Source: Mycolicibacterium sp. CBMA 247 (GTDB lineage Bacteria > Actinomycetota > Actinomycetes > Mycobacteriales > Mycobacteriaceae). From it: DNA of 64,000 nucleotides. Positions 29,012-38,585 of this stretch are shown piece after piece (the stretch's first letter is position 1; each line of letters begins with the position of its first letter). Under the pieces are notes generated by a model, which was not told where the DNA came from, made no database searches, and worked only from the letters and a program-made list of their open reading frames with translations. Location: the NCBI RefSeq assembly GCF_009729095.1, contig NZ_VTGX01000001.1:186001-250000 (forward strand), written 5' to 3'. The translations under genes and the position numbers were made by a program.

Positions 29012-30532
29012 TCAGTCGAGCTCGAGCTCTCCGGAATCGATGGCGTCCTTGACGTCTTGGGCCTGCGCCACCTGCGCTGAGGTGTAGCCGATGAACAACG
29101 CCGCGACGCCGACCAGGACCGCGACCGCAGCCACCCACAACAATCCGTACGTGTAGCCCGCGTCGAGTGCAGCCAGTTGCGGACCGTTCATGTCCTTGAC
29201 GGGGCCGGTGATGCCACCCAGATACAGAGTGCGCGAGGTGATGACGGCCTGGATGATGGCCAGCACCAGTGGGCCACCGAGGCTCTGCAGCATCAGCGCG
29301 ATGGCCGACGCCGGGCCGATGCGGTCGAAGCCGACACCGGCGATCGCCGAGAGGGTCAGCGGCACCACGATCATGCCGATGCCGATGCCGCCGACGGTGA
29401 TCGGTAACACCAGGTTCGGGAAGTACGGAATGCCGGCGTGCAACGTCGAGCCGTAGAGCATCGCCCCGAGCACCAGGATGCCGCCCGCGATCACCACGAT
29501 GCGCGGCTGGAAGAACCGCACGATCTGCGACGAGGCCCCGAGACCGATGCCCATGCCGATCACGAACGGGATGAAGCCGACACCGGCGTGCAGGGCGCTG
29601 TACCCCAGGATGTCCTGCACGTAGAGGCCGATCAGCACGGTAAGGGTGAACAGCACGCCGCCGGCCAGGAAGATCGCCGCGAACGTGGCGACCCGGTTGC
29701 GCTCGTGGAACAGATCGAACGGCACCACCGGGTTCTCTGCACTGCGTTCGGCGATGAGGAATGCGATACCGCAGACGGCCGCCACGGCACCGGAACCCAG
29801 CGTGATCGGGGACAGCCAGCCGCGTTCGGGACCCTGCGTGAAGGCGAACACCGCGGCCGTGCAGGCCAGGGTCGCCAGCAGGGCGCCGGCGGCGTCGAGC
29901 TTCATCCGCTCGCGGTTGGTCTCGCGCAGCCCGGTGCGGGCCAGATACAGCATCACCAGGCCGATCGGCACATTGACCAGGAACGCGAAACGCCAGGACA
30001 CCTCGGTGAGGGCGCCGCCGACCACCAGACCCATCACCGAGCCGATGGCGGTCATCGCGCCGAACACCGCGGTGGCCCCGTTGCGGGCCGGACCTCGCGG
30101 GAAGGTGGTGGCCACCAGTGCCAGGCCGGTCGGCGAGGCGATCGCCGCGCCGACGCCCTGCAACAGCCGCGCGATCACCAGGGTCGCTTCGTTCCAGGCG
30201 ATACCGCACAGGATCGAGGCAATGACGAACAACGCGACGCCGACGATGAAGGTGCGCTTGCGGCCGATCGTGTCGCCGAGCCGTCCGCCGAGCAGCATCA
30301 GGCCGCCGAAAGTAAGGACGTAAGCAGTGATGACCCAGCTGCGCCCGGCATCGGACAGACTGAGCTCGTCCTGGATCTTGGGCAGCGCGACGATCGCGAC
30401 CGTGCTGTCCATGGTGGCCAGCAGCTGCATGCCGCCGATCGCGATCACCGCGGAGAGGAAGCCCCAGGACGGGAACCAGGACGGGAGGCGGGCCGCCAGG
30501 CCCTCGCGCTCGGCGTCGTTGAGAGCCGTCAT
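29012..30532 (-). CDS. efpA: MFS efflux transporter EfpA
   Basis: Fourteen-helix drug:H+ antiporter of the QacA/EmrB family in the inner membrane, Rv2846c; linked to drug tolerance and essential in M. tuberculosis. Motif D1 is in MQLLATMDSTVAIVALP near residue 35, motif A in GGRLGDTIGRKRTFIVG near residue 83, and motif C in ASPTGLALVATTFPRGPARN. The 506-residue protein begins at the ATG at 30532. A near-palindrome lies between it and cysG and may be its operator. Confidence 0.96.
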   Translation of the reverse strand: MTALNDAEREGLAARLPSWFPSWGFLSAVIAIGGMQLLATMDSTVAIVALPKIQDELSLSDAGRSWVITAYVLTFGGLMLLGGRLGDTIGRKRTFIVGVALFVIASILCGIAWNEATLVIARLLQGVGAAIASPTGLALVATTFPRGPARNGATAVFGAMTAIGSVMGLVVGGALTEVSWRFAFLVNVPIGLVMLYLARTGLRETNRERMKLDAAGALLATLACTAAVFAFTQGPERGWLSPITLGSGAVAAVCGIAFLIAERSAENPVVPFDLFHERNRVATFAAIFLAGGVLFTLTVLIGLYVQDILGYSALHAGVGFIPFVIGMGIGLGASSQIVRFFQPRIVVIAGGILVLGAMLYGSTLHAGIPYFPNLVLPITVGGIGIGMIVVPLTLSAIAGVGFDRIGPASAIALMLQSLGGPLVLAIIQAVITSRTLYLGGITGPVKDMNGPQLAALDAGYTYGLLWVAAVAVLVGVAALFIGYTSAQVAQAQDVKDAIDSGELELD

Positions 30533-30548
30533 ACCGGGCCACCTTACC

Positions 30549-30564
30549 GGAATCTTAAGAATCC
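30549..30564. promoter_or_regulatory. Near-palindrome upstream of efpA
   Basis: GGAATCTTAAGAATCC is 14/16 palindromic around a perfect TCTTAAGA core. It lies in the 33-base gap between the cysG stop and the efpA start, 17 bases before the efpA ATG. It could be an operator for efpA or a short cysG stem. The AT-rich core stands out against the surroundings. Confidence 0.4.
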
Positions 30565-30565
30565 T

Positions 30566-31783
30566 TTAACTGGCGAAGGCCGCCACAGACCCGATCACGA
30601 TGATCGCCGGAGGTCGAATGCCTTCCGCGCGAATCCGTTCGGGCGCGTCGCCGAGCGTGGCCCGCAGGGTGCGCTGGGCGACCGTGGTGCCGTGCTGAAC
30701 CACAAGGACCGGAGTATCCGCAGGTCGGCCGCCATCCAGCAGGGCTTTGGTGAACAACTCGATCCGTTCGACCGCCATCAGCAGCACGATCGTGCCGGTC
30801 ATCGCCGCCAGCGCATTCCAATTCACTAACGATTCCGGATGGCCAGGCGCAACATGGCCGCTGACCACCACGAACTCATGGCTCATGCCGCGGTGAGTGA
30901 CCGGCACGCCGGCCAATGCAGGCACCGATATGGCGCTGGTCACCCCGGGGACGACGGTGACGGGGATGCCGGCCTCGGTGCACGCCAGGACCTCTTCATA
31001 TCCGCGCGCGAAGACGAACGGATCGCCACCCTTGAGGCGGACGACGAACTTACCCTCGCGGGCCCGGTCCACCAGCACCCGGTTGATCGCCTCCTGCGCC
31101 ATCGCCCGGCCGTAGGGGATCTTCGCCGCGTCGATCATCTCGACATGGGGCCCGAGCTCGGCCAGCAACTCCTGAGGAGCCAGCCGGTCGGCGACCACGA
31201 CATCGGCGCGGGCCAGCAGGCGCCGTCCGCGCACGGTGATCAGCTCGGGGTCGCCCGGGCCGCCGCCGACCAGGGCCACCCCCTTGGGCGCCTCCCCCGG
31301 ATCCTCACCGGCGGCTGCGGTGAGCAGGCCCTGCTGCAGCGCTTCGTGGATGGCCGTGCGAATGGCTGCCGAGCGGCGGTGCTCGCCGCCGGCGAGAACG
31401 CCCACCGACAGGCCGTCGTAGTCAAACGTTGCCGGGGTCACCGCGGACCCGTCGCGGGCAACATCGGCCCGCACACAGAAAATGCGCCGCTCATCGGCTT
31501 CGGCAGCGATGGCGGCATTGACCTCGGAGTCGTCGGTGGCCGCGATGACGTACCAGGCACCGTCGAGATCCCCGGCGCGGAAGTTGCGCAGTTGCAGGCT
31601 GATCCCCGGTTCGTCGTGCGACAGCGCCTCCACTGCGGGGCTGGCCGCCCGGGCGATCACATGCACGTCGGCGCCGTGGGCGATCAGCAGGGGCAGCCGG
31701 CGTTGCGCGACGGTTCCGCCGCCGACAACGACGACCTTCTTGCCGGACAGGCGCAGGCCGACGAGGTAGGCATTCTCGGTCAC
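30566..31783 (-). CDS. cysG: Siroheme synthase-like CysG (dehydrogenase plus SUMT)
   Basis: Two-part enzyme converting uroporphyrinogen III to precorrin-2 and on to sirohydrochlorin or siroheme; Rv2847c. Residues 1-150 are the NAD-dependent Met8-like part with GGGTVAQRRLPLL; residues 165-405 are the SAM-dependent uroporphyrinogen-III methyltransferase with VGGGPGDPELITVRG, VRLKGGDPFVFARGYEE and PVTHRG. Length 405. It feeds both siroheme for sulfite/nitrite reductases and the corrin pathway of the neighbouring cob genes; it starts 9 bases after cobB. Confidence 0.95.
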   Translation of the reverse strand: MTENAYLVGLRLSGKKVVVVGGGTVAQRRLPLLIAHGADVHVIARAASPAVEALSHDEPGISLQLRNFRAGDLDGAWYVIAATDDSEVNAAIAAEADERRIFCVRADVARDGSAVTPATFDYDGLSVGVLAGGEHRRSAAIRTAIHEALQQGLLTAAAGEDPGEAPKGVALVGGGPGDPELITVRGRRLLARADVVVADRLAPQELLAELGPHVEMIDAAKIPYGRAMAQEAINRVLVDRAREGKFVVRLKGGDPFVFARGYEEVLACTEAGIPVTVVPGVTSAISVPALAGVPVTHRGMSHEFVVVSGHVAPGHPESLVNWNALAAMTGTIVLLMAVERIELFTKALLDGGRPADTPVLVVQHGTTVAQRTLRATLGDAPERIRAEGIRPPAIIVIGSVAAFAS

Positions 31784-31792
31784 CCGCCGAGC

Positions 31793-33166
31793 TTAGAGTG
31801 TGCCGCTCCCGGCCCGTTGTGTCGGCACCGCCGACGTGACGAACCGGGTGATGGCCTCCGGGTGCGCCGCAGGGTGGGTGTGCAGGTATCCGGCGTGCAC
31901 ACCGCGCTGCACTGCGCCATCGCGCCGGGCCACCTGTCCGGGGCCGGCGAAGGCCCAGGCCGGCGGCTGATCGTCGATGAATTCCACCGCGGTTCGGTGG
32001 AATTCGTGGCCTGTGACGCGATCACCGGCGGCGTGCAGGCAGGAGTCCACGACTGCGACCGCGTCGCGATAGCCCAGTGTGAGGCGTTCGGTGAACCGCG
32101 CTGAGCCGGCCAGCACACCGCACATCGGAACGCCGTCGAGATCGTCGACCAGATAGGTCAGACCCGCGCACTCTGCGTGCACCGGGGCTCCGCGTCGGGC
32201 GAGATCCCTGATCTGCTGGCGGACAAGGTCGTTGGCCGACAGTTCGGCGGTGAACTGTTCGGGGAACCCGCCGGGCAGTACCAACGCGTCGACCCCGGCC
32301 GGCAGTGGTTCGGCCAGCGGGTCGAACTCGGCAACCTGCGCCCCGGCCCCGCGCAACAGTTCGGCGTGCTCGGCGTATCCGAAGCTGAAGGCCTTACCCG
32401 CGGCCAGCGCCACCGTGACGTTGGTCACCGACTCGGCGACCGGGCTCCAGGGCTCGGTGGCGACATGGGCGGCAGACGCGGCGACGACGGCCGCCAGATC
32501 GACGTGGCGGGCCACCAGGGCGGTCATCGCGGCGACCGCGTCGCGCGCCTGGCGGCCGTGTTCGACCGCGGTGATGAGCCCGAGATGTCTTGATGGGACA
32601 GTCAATTCATCAGCCCGCGGAATGGCGCCGAGCACCTCCACGCCGGCATGCTCACAGGCCTGGCGCAACACCGCCTCGTGCCGGTCGGAGCCGACCCGGT
32701 TGAGGATCACCCCGGCCATCCGCACCGCCGGGTCGAACGTGACGAAGCCGTGGATCAGGGCCGCGATGCTGTGACTCTGCCCGCGGGCGTCGACCACCAG
32801 GACGACCGGAGCCCCGAGCAGGCCGGCGACCTGAGCCGCCGAACCCCGCGGGATACCGGTCATCTGCCCCTCGATGCGGCCGTCGAACAGGCCCATCACG
32901 CCCTCGACGACCGCGATGTCGGCGCCGGTGCAGCCATGCCGGTACAGCGGGCCGATCAGTTCCTCGCCGACCAGCACCGGGTCCAGGTTGCGGCCCGGAC
33001 GTCCGGCGGCCAGGGCGTGGTATCCGGGGTCGATGAAGTCCGGCCCGACCTTGAACGGCGCCACCGTGTGACCGGCCTGGCGCAGTGCGCCGACCAAACC
33101 CGTTGCCACCGTCGTCTTCCCGCTGCCCGACGCCGGTGCGGCGATCACCACCGCCGGGGTGGTCAC
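31793..33166 (-). CDS. cobB: Cobyrinate a,c-diamide synthase CobB
   Basis: Glutamine-dependent amidation of cobyrinate (or hydrogenobyrinate) carboxylates a and c; Rv2848c. The ATP-binding domain starts VVIAAPASGSGKTTVATGLV; the class I glutamine amidotransferase domain is at residues 245-440 with the nucleophile in HAECAGLTYL and GGFPEQF. Start is GTG at 33166 preceded by GGAGCTGGG. A long hairpin lies directly upstream, between cobO and this gene. Length 457. Confidence 0.95.
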   Translation of the reverse strand: MTTPAVVIAAPASGSGKTTVATGLVGALRQAGHTVAPFKVGPDFIDPGYHALAAGRPGRNLDPVLVGEELIGPLYRHGCTGADIAVVEGVMGLFDGRIEGQMTGIPRGSAAQVAGLLGAPVVLVVDARGQSHSIAALIHGFVTFDPAVRMAGVILNRVGSDRHEAVLRQACEHAGVEVLGAIPRADELTVPSRHLGLITAVEHGRQARDAVAAMTALVARHVDLAAVVAASAAHVATEPWSPVAESVTNVTVALAAGKAFSFGYAEHAELLRGAGAQVAEFDPLAEPLPAGVDALVLPGGFPEQFTAELSANDLVRQQIRDLARRGAPVHAECAGLTYLVDDLDGVPMCGVLAGSARFTERLTLGYRDAVAVVDSCLHAAGDRVTGHEFHRTAVEFIDDQPPAWAFAGPGQVARRDGAVQRGVHAGYLHTHPAAHPEAITRFVTSAVPTQRAGSGTL

Positions 33167-33177
33167 CCCCAGCTCCG

Positions 33178-33235
33178 CGAGCGACCGTGTCGGTACGCCG
33201 ACACGCCGCAGTTTGCGTACCGACGTGGTCGCTCG
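33178..33235 (-). promoter_or_regulatory. Long hairpin with alternative stem between cobO and cobB
   Basis: The 20-base arms 33178-33197 and 33216-33235 pair with only two mismatches around an 18-base loop. Within the same region GTGTCGG (33187-33193) and CCGACAC (33198-33204) form a perfect 7-4-7 stem that excludes the long one. The structure begins 12 bases from the cobB start, just upstream of its ribosome-binding site, and follows the cobO stop by 13 bases. It could act as a partial terminator, attenuator or RNA-stability element. Confidence 0.6.
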
Positions 33236-33248
33236 GCACCTGCGGTGC

Positions 33249-33863
33249 TCACCACTCGATGCCCTTCTGCCCCTTGCGGCCGGCGTCCATCGGATGCTTG
33301 ATCTTGGTCATCTCGGTCACCAGATCCGCGGCGTCGATCAGGGCCTGCGGCGCATCGCGGCCGGTGATCACCACGTGCTGGGTGCCCGGGCGGTTGGCCA
33401 GCACCTCGACTACCTCTTCCACATCGACCCAGCCCCACTTGAGCGGATAGGTGAACTCGTCGAGTACGTAGAAATCGTGGCGCTCCTCGGCCAGCCGCCG
33501 TCGGATCTCGGCCCAGCCGTCGGCGGCGGCCGCCGCGTGGTCGACGTCATCGCCGTGCTTGCGGGTCCAGGACCACCCCGAGCCCATCTTGTGCCACTCG
33601 ACCGGCCCGCCGGCACCCTGCTCGTCGTGCAGCCGGCCGAGCTGACCGAACACGGCCTCCTCCCCGACCTTCCATTTCGCGCTCTTCACGAACTGGAACA
33701 CCGCAACCGAGAAGCCCTGGTTCCACGCTCGCAGCGCCATCCCGAAGGCCGCGGTCGACTTGCCCTTCCCCGGTCCGGTGTGCACGGCGAGCAGCGGCGC
33801 GTTGCGTCGGGCCTTCGTGGTCAGGCCGTCGTCGGGGACGGTCAGCGGCTGTCCCTGTGGCAT
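33249..33863 (-). CDS. cobO: Cob(I)yrinic acid a,c-diamide adenosyltransferase CobO
   Basis: Transfers the 5'-deoxyadenosyl group of ATP to the reduced cobalt of corrinoids; Rv2849c. The CobA/BtuR-type P-loop is HTGPGKGKSTAAFGMALRAW near residue 27; the VKSAKWKVGEE, FYVLDEFTYPL and HVVITGRDAPQAL motifs follow. Length 204. It is followed by the hairpin region and cobB, and is preceded by the chelatase gene with a 34-base gap. Confidence 0.96.
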   Translation of the reverse strand: MPQGQPLTVPDDGLTTKARRNAPLLAVHTGPGKGKSTAAFGMALRAWNQGFSVAVFQFVKSAKWKVGEEAVFGQLGRLHDEQGAGGPVEWHKMGSGWSWTRKHGDDVDHAAAAADGWAEIRRRLAEERHDFYVLDEFTYPLKWGWVDVEEVVEVLANRPGTQHVVITGRDAPQALIDAADLVTEMTKIKHPMDAGRKGQKGIEW

Positions 33864-33897
33864 GGGCGGTCCTTCCTGCGCAGAATCTCGGGCCGGG

Positions 33898-35772
33898 CTA
33901 GGCGGCGGTCTGGTGTTGGACCAGCCGGGTCAGTTCAGCGGCGCGCAATTGCTCAAGCCGCACCGCCGGCGATCCCAGCTGTTCGGCCAGTTGCCCGGCC
34001 AACCCCAGTCGCACAAACGATGTCTCACAGTCGACCACCACGGCGGCGGCTCCTTCGGCCACCAGCGCGGCCGCGGCCTGCCTGGTTCGGCCCAGTGGAT
34101 CGGGGCCGCCGGTGGCGCGGCCGTCGGTGAGCACCACCACGAGGCTGCGCCGAGCCCGGTCCCTGGCCTTCTCCCGGATCACCAGATCGCGGGCCGCCAG
34201 CAGGCCTTGGGCCAACGGGGTCTTGCCCCCGGTGTCGAACCTCGCCAGCCGGCGGCTGGCGATGTGCACCGAGGTGGTGGGCGGCAGCAGCACCCGCGCG
34301 TCCTGCTGGCGGAACGTGATCACCGCGACCTTGTCCCGCCGCTGATAGGCGTCACGCAGCAGCGACATGGTCGCGCCGGTGACGGCCGACATCCGGTCGC
34401 GGGCGGCCATGGATCCCGATGCGTCGACGACAAAGATCACCAGATTGCCTTCGCGGCCTTCACGTACCGCGCGCCGCACGTCTTCCGGACGGGGCCGCGG
34501 CAGGCCCGCACCCTGCTGCCGGCCTGCGGTGGCCAGCAGGGTGGCGAACATGTGCAGCCCGTGCCCACTGCCGGGTTCTGCGGTGGCTGCGATGGGGGTG
34601 CCGGTGCGATTGCGGGCCCGCGAGCGGCGACCGGGCGCGCCCTCGCCGACCCCGGGCACCACCAGTGCCCTGGTCCGAAACACCGCCGACGGCGGGGCAC
34701 TCGGACGGGTCGAGGATTGCTTTGAATTGCCCTGTGTTGCCTGACTTTCCGCACTGGAGTCGGCTCCGCCACCGGGCGGGTCGAAGTCGGGATCGAAGTC
34801 CGGATCAGGCGGCTCCGCATCCGGCCCAGATTGCGCGGCAGACTCCCCCGCCTGCTGCATGGCCTCCTCGAGGCGCTCGGGGTCCAGGCCCGGATCGTCG
34901 AACGGGTCGCGGCGGCGCCGGTGCGGTAATGCCAGCTCGGCAGCGATCCGGATGTCCTCTTCCGCAACCGTTGTGACGCCGCGCCAGGCGGCGTGGGCGA
35001 CGGCGGTGCGCGCCACCACCAGATCAGCGCGCATCCCGTCGACGTCGAACGCCGCGCACAGGGCGGCGATACGGCGCAATTCGCCGTCGGGAAGCACTAC
35101 CGAGCCGAGCGCGGCTCGGGCCGCGGCAATCCGGTCCGCCAACTCGGCGTCGGCGGCCGCATAGCGATCGGCGAAGGCCTGCGGGTGGGCTTCGAACGCC
35201 AGTCTGGCCCGGATCACCTCGACCCGTACGTCGACATCGCGGGATGCGGCCACGTCCACAGTCAGGCCGAACCGGTCCAGCAGCTGCGGGCGCAGCTCGC
35301 CCTCCTCTGGGTTCATGGTGCCGATCAGCACGAACCGGGACTCGTGCGAGTGCGAAATCCCTTCGCGCTCAACGTGAACCCGGCCCATGGCGGCGGCATC
35401 GAGCAGGACGTCGACCAGATGGTCATGCAGCAGGTTGACCTCGTCGACGTAGAGCACACCGCCGTGCGCACGGGCCAGGAGCCCGGGCGAGAAGGCGTGC
35501 TCGCCGTCACGAAGCACCTTCTGCAGGTCCAGGGAGCCGACCACCCGGTCCTCGGTCGCGCCGATCGGCAGTTCCACCAACCTGGCGTCATCGTCGACGG
35601 CGGACAGCACCGCCGCCAGACCACGTACCGCTGTCGACTTCGCGGTCCCTTTCTCGCCCCGGATCAGCACGCCGCCGATCTCCGGGTGAACCGCGCACAG
35701 CAGCAGGGCCAGACGCAACCGGTCCTGCCCCACCAGTGCGCTGAAGGGGTAGGTGTAGCTCTCCCCCGCCAT
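33898..35772 (-). CDS. Magnesium/cobalt chelatase subunits fused (BchI-BchD type)
   Basis: AAA+ and von Willebrand A domains in one chain, Rv2850c. Walker A is [14 protein letters not shown] (from residue 38), Walker [11 protein letters not shown]; a flexible acidic, Pro/Ser-rich linker spans about residues 300-385; the C-terminal vWA domain has the MIDAS motif DASGSM near residue 448. With no chlorophyll pathway, and neighbours cobO and cobB, it more likely assists cobalt insertion with a CobN-type subunit encoded elsewhere. The ATG at 35772 gives 624 residues, close to the ortholog; the GTG at 35805 overlapping the GNAT stop (GTGA) is an alternative. Confidence 0.93.
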   Translation of the reverse strand: MAGESYTYPFSALVGQDRLRLALLLCAVHPEIGGVLIRGEKGTAKSTAVRGLAAVLSAVDDDARLVELPIGATEDRVVGSLDLQKVLRDGEHAFSPGLLARAHGGVLYVDEVNLLHDHLVDVLLDAAAMGRVHVEREGISHSHESRFVLIGTMNPEEGELRPQLLDRFGLTVDVAASRDVDVRVEVIRARLAFEAHPQAFADRYAAADAELADRIAAARAALGSVVLPDGELRRIAALCAAFDVDGMRADLVVARTAVAHAAWRGVTTVAEEDIRIAAELALPHRRRRDPFDDPGLDPERLEEAMQQAGESAAQSGPDAEPPDPDFDPDFDPPGGGADSSAESQATQGNSKQSSTRPSAPPSAVFRTRALVVPGVGEGAPGRRSRARNRTGTPIAATAEPGSGHGLHMFATLLATAGRQQGAGLPRPRPEDVRRAVREGREGNLVIFVVDASGSMAARDRMSAVTGATMSLLRDAYQRRDKVAVITFRQQDARVLLPPTTSVHIASRRLARFDTGGKTPLAQGLLAARDLVIREKARDRARRSLVVVLTDGRATGGPDPLGRTRQAAAALVAEGAAAVVVDCETSFVRLGLAGQLAEQLGSPAVRLEQLRAAELTRLVQHQTAA

Positions 35773-35801
35773 CAGACCGCCACCATCAAGAGGACTCGCT
35801 T

Positions 35802-36260
35802 TCACCGCGGCATCCCGGTACGCACCATCGGCACGTGCGGGATGCCATCGTCGAGGAATTCGTCGCCGTCGCGGACGAATCCGTGCCGGCCGTACATGTC
35901 GATCAGGTAAGTCTGCGCGTTGATGTGACACGGGTAGTCGCCGACCTCAGCCAGTGCCGCCTGCATGAGCCGGGCGGTATGGCCTTTGCCACGATCGCTG
36001 CGTTTGGTGCACACCCGGCCGATCCGGAACGCCTTCTCGCCGCCGGGATGCTCCTCCATCAGCCGCAGTGTCGAAATCACTTCTCCGTCGGGGCCTTCCA
36101 GCCAGAAGTGGCGGGTCTCGGCGAGCAGATCTCGGCCGTCGAGCTCCGGGTAGGGCGTGGCCTGCTCCACCACGAACACCTCGACGCGGAGTTTGAGCAG
36201 TTCGTAAAGCGTTGGTACGTCGAGGTCTTTTGCCCAGCTGCGGCGTAGTGCGACCGTCAT
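35802..36260 (-). CDS. GNAT N-acetyltransferase, ElaA-like
   Basis: A 152-residue acetyl-CoA-dependent acetyltransferase of the ElaA subgroup, Rv2851c. ElaA signatures: [16 protein letters not shown] near residue 20, [17 protein letters not shown], the acetyl-CoA loop [20 protein letters not shown], and [20 protein letters not shown] at the end. The substrate is unknown. It lies 13 bases after mqo and just before the chelatase gene, so it may be carried on their transcript. Confidence 0.92.
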   Translation of the reverse strand: MTVALRRSWAKDLDVPTLYELLKLRVEVFVVEQATPYPELDGRDLLAETRHFWLEGPDGEVISTLRLMEEHPGGEKAFRIGRVCTKRSDRGKGHTARLMQAALAEVGDYPCHINAQTYLIDMYGRHGFVRDGDEFLDDGIPHVPMVRTGMPR

Positions 36261-36273
36261 CCGCCCGCCCCTG

Positions 36274-37776
36274 TCACGCAGTCACAGGGGCGTCCAGTTG
36301 GAGCGCCTCGGTGCCCCACGCCCAGACCTCCTGGAACAGGCCGGGTTCGTCGGACAGCTTGGTACCGAGCGACGGCACCATCTCCTTGAGCTTGGGCAAC
36401 CAGCTCTGGTAGCGATCGGCGAAGCAGCGCTCCAGCACGTCGAGCATGGCCGGCACCGCGGTGGATGCGCCCGGCGAGGCGCCGAGCAGTCCGGCGATGC
36501 TGCCGTCGGCGGCCGTGAGCACGGTGGTGCCGAACTCCAGCACACCTCCCGCGCCCTTGCGCCGGATCACCTGCACGCGCTGGCCCGCAATATCCAACTC
36601 CCAATCGGAATCGACTGCGCTGGGGGCGAATTCCCGCAAGGTGTCGACCCGGGCAGCCTCACTCAGAAGCAGCTGGCCTACCAGGTAGTTGACCAGACCC
36701 ACCTCGGCGAGCCCGACGCCGAGCATGGACATGATGTTGTTGGGCTTGACCGAGAACGGCAGATCGGTGACCTTGCCCTGCTTGAGGAACTTCGGCGACC
36801 AGCCGGCGAACGGGCCGAACAGCAGCCAGGACTTGCCGTTGATCACGCGGGTATCCAGGTGCGGCACCGACATCGGCGGCGCACCCAGCGGCGGCAGCCC
36901 GTACACCTTGGCCTGGTGCCCCGCCGTCAGCGCCTGATTGTTGGTCCGCAGGAACGCGCCGCCGACCGGGAAGCCGCCGAAGCCCTTGGCCTCGGGGATA
37001 CCCGAGCGCTGCAGCAACGGCAGCGCACCACCACCGGCGCCGACGAACACGAACTTGGCATTGAACTTGCGCTTGAGGCCGGTGCGCCGGTTGGTCACCT
37101 TGAGCGTCCAGGTCCCGTCGGATTCCTTGCGCAGGTTGCGCACCTCGTGGCCGAACAGGGTGTCCATACCGCGCTGCGCGGTGAAACCGATCAGCTGGCG
37201 CGACAACGCACCGAAGTCGATGTCGGTGCCGTTCTGCGACCAGTTCAGCCCGACGGGGTCGGAGAAATCACGCTTGGCGGCCATGAACGGCAGCCGGCGG
37301 GCGAACTCGTCCTTGTCGTCGATGAACTCCATCGAGGCGAACAACGGATTGCCGACCAGCGCCTCATGGCGACGCTTGAGGTAATCGACGTTATCGGCGC
37401 CGTGCACGAAACCCACGTGCGGGATGGGGTTGAGGAAGCCGCGGACATCGGGCAGCACACCGTTCTCGGCCGCGTACGCCCAGAACTGGCGCGACACCTG
37501 GAACTGCTCGTTGACGTTGATGGCTTTGGTGGTGTCGATGGAACCGTCGGACAGCTCGGGCGTGTAGTTCAGCTCACACAGCGCCGAGTGCCCGGTGCCC
37601 GCGTTGTTCCACGGATCACTGCTTTCCGCGGCGGCGCCGTCGAGCCGCTCGATCATCGTGATGGACCAATCCGGCTCCAGCAACCGGATCAGGGCACCAA
37701 GGGTTGCGCTCATGATGCCGGCCCCGACCAGCACGACGTCAGTCTTCACGGTCGTACCCACGTTTGCCTCAGACAC
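36274..37776 (-). CDS. mqo: Malate:quinone oxidoreductase
   Basis: FAD-dependent, membrane-associated oxidation of malate to oxaloacetate with electrons passed to menaquinone; Rv2852c. The dinucleotide fold begins [20 protein letters not shown] near residue 14; the family segments [36 protein letters not shown] and [14 protein letters not shown] are present. Length 500 is normal. A 16-base perfect palindrome lies 31 bases upstream. Confidence 0.98.
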   Translation of the reverse strand: MSEANVGTTVKTDVVLVGAGIMSATLGALIRLLEPDWSITMIERLDGAAAESSDPWNNAGTGHSALCELNYTPELSDGSIDTTKAINVNEQFQVSRQFWAYAAENGVLPDVRGFLNPIPHVGFVHGADNVDYLKRRHEALVGNPLFASMEFIDDKDEFARRLPFMAAKRDFSDPVGLNWSQNGTDIDFGALSRQLIGFTAQRGMDTLFGHEVRNLRKESDGTWTLKVTNRRTGLKRKFNAKFVFVGAGGGALPLLQRSGIPEAKGFGGFPVGGAFLRTNNQALTAGHQAKVYGLPPLGAPPMSVPHLDTRVINGKSWLLFGPFAGWSPKFLKQGKVTDLPFSVKPNNIMSMLGVGLAEVGLVNYLVGQLLLSEAARVDTLREFAPSAVDSDWELDIAGQRVQVIRRKGAGGVLEFGTTVLTAADGSIAGLLGASPGASTAVPAMLDVLERCFADRYQSWLPKLKEMVPSLGTKLSDEPGLFQEVWAWGTEALQLDAPVTA

Positions 37777-37806
37777 CCTGATCGCTCGTCCTTCGTATTG
37801 CGCGGC

Positions 37807-37822
37807 CCGTCGACGTCGACGG
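37807..37822. promoter_or_regulatory. Perfect 16-base palindrome upstream of mqo
   Basis: CCGTCGACGTCGACGG is perfectly self-complementary. It lies in the 78-base gap between the TetR gene stop and the mqo start. It could be an operator for mqo. GTCGAC repeats are frequent in such GC-rich DNA, so chance is not excluded. Confidence 0.35.
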
Positions 37823-37854
37823 CTTCTGTTATGCCCAGGTTATCGCGCGGCGAA

Positions 37855-38460
37855 TCACGGTTGGCCACGCATGGTAGTGCTATCGGTCACCTGCAACCCG
37901 TCGACGAGCAGCCGGACCAGCCGGACGCGCTGGTTCTCGTCCCGATCGGGTTGCTGACCCACCCAGGCGATCCCGGCCGCCAGGTCCAGGATGTCGTCCG
38001 CGTCGGCATCGGATCGGATCGCTCCGCGCGCCACCGCCCGGGCGATCAATTGTGCCCCGGCCTGACGAGCGGCACGGCAACTCTGCACGCCTTCTCCGTC
38101 GGACTCGACATCCACCAGGGTGCGGGCCAGGCCGTCGTAGACGTTTCCCTGCCCGATGTAAGCCTCGAGCCACTCCGTGAGCGCGGCAACGGAATCGGAG
38201 GCTTGCAGGAGCGACTCTCCGTGGTCACGCAGGGCACACAACCCGTCGTCGATCACGGCCCGTACCAACTGGTCGCGGGTCGGGAAGTGCCGGTAGAGCG
38301 TTCCCGGCCCCACGCCCGCCGCTCGGGCCACCTCGTCGAGTGAGGCCGAGACGCCGTGCCGGGCGAACGCGACGGCCGCCGCGGTCAGCAGCGCCTGGCG
38401 GTTGCGGGCGGCATCGGCACGCAACGGACGCGGGTTCGGCTTCGGGTTCGGGTACGACAT
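37855..38460 (-). CDS. TetR/AcrR family transcriptional regulator
   Basis: DNA-binding repressor of 201 residues. The helix-turn-helix is at about residues 14-60 (NRQALLTAAAVAFARHGVSA, then LDEVARAAGVGPGTLYRHFPTRDQL). The C-terminal ligand and dimer domain resembles the SbtR-like group. The ATG at 38460 is chosen because GGAGGA lies 8 bases upstream; the frame open to 38508 is not needed. Two similar inverted repeats lie between it and the divergent hydrolase gene and are likely its operators, so it probably controls itself and that hydrolase. Confidence 0.92.
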   Translation of the reverse strand: MSYPNPKPNPRPLRADAARNRQALLTAAAVAFARHGVSASLDEVARAAGVGPGTLYRHFPTRDQLVRAVIDDGLCALRDHGESLLQASDSVAALTEWLEAYIGQGNVYDGLARTLVDVESDGEGVQSCRAARQAGAQLIARAVARGAIRSDADADDILDLAAGIAWVGQQPDRDENQRVRLVRLLVDGLQVTDSTTMRGQP

Positions 38461-38493
38461 GGTCACCGGTCCTCCCGACTTGTCTCGATAATC

Positions 38494-38532
38494 GGAGATA
38501 GCCTCCAAATCTTTACCGGAGACATCCTCCGG
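38494..38532. promoter_or_regulatory. Paired operators of the TetR regulator
   Basis: GGAG-atagc-CTCC at 38494-38506 and CCGGAG-acatc-CTCCGG at 38516-38532 are inverted repeats with the same GGAG-N5-CTCC core, centres 24 bases apart. They lie 34 and 56 bases from the TetR start and upstream of the divergent hydrolase GTG at 38586. Two same-spaced sites in a divergent promoter are typical for TetR control. Confidence 0.65.
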
Positions 38533-38585
38533 ATTCTATCGCCGGCCTGCCCGTGCCACCGGAGGCGCGCGGTTAGGGTGGAGCC

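Noticed and set aside
29001..30542. Second minus-strand frame over efpA
   Set aside because: Arg- and Gly-rich frame-shifted reading of efpA; the EfpA frame has all transporter motifs.
35940..35960. GCCAGTG resembling part of a cobalamin riboswitch box near the chelatase gene
   Set aside because: It lies inside the GNAT coding region on the wrong strand and no surrounding riboswitch structure is visible.
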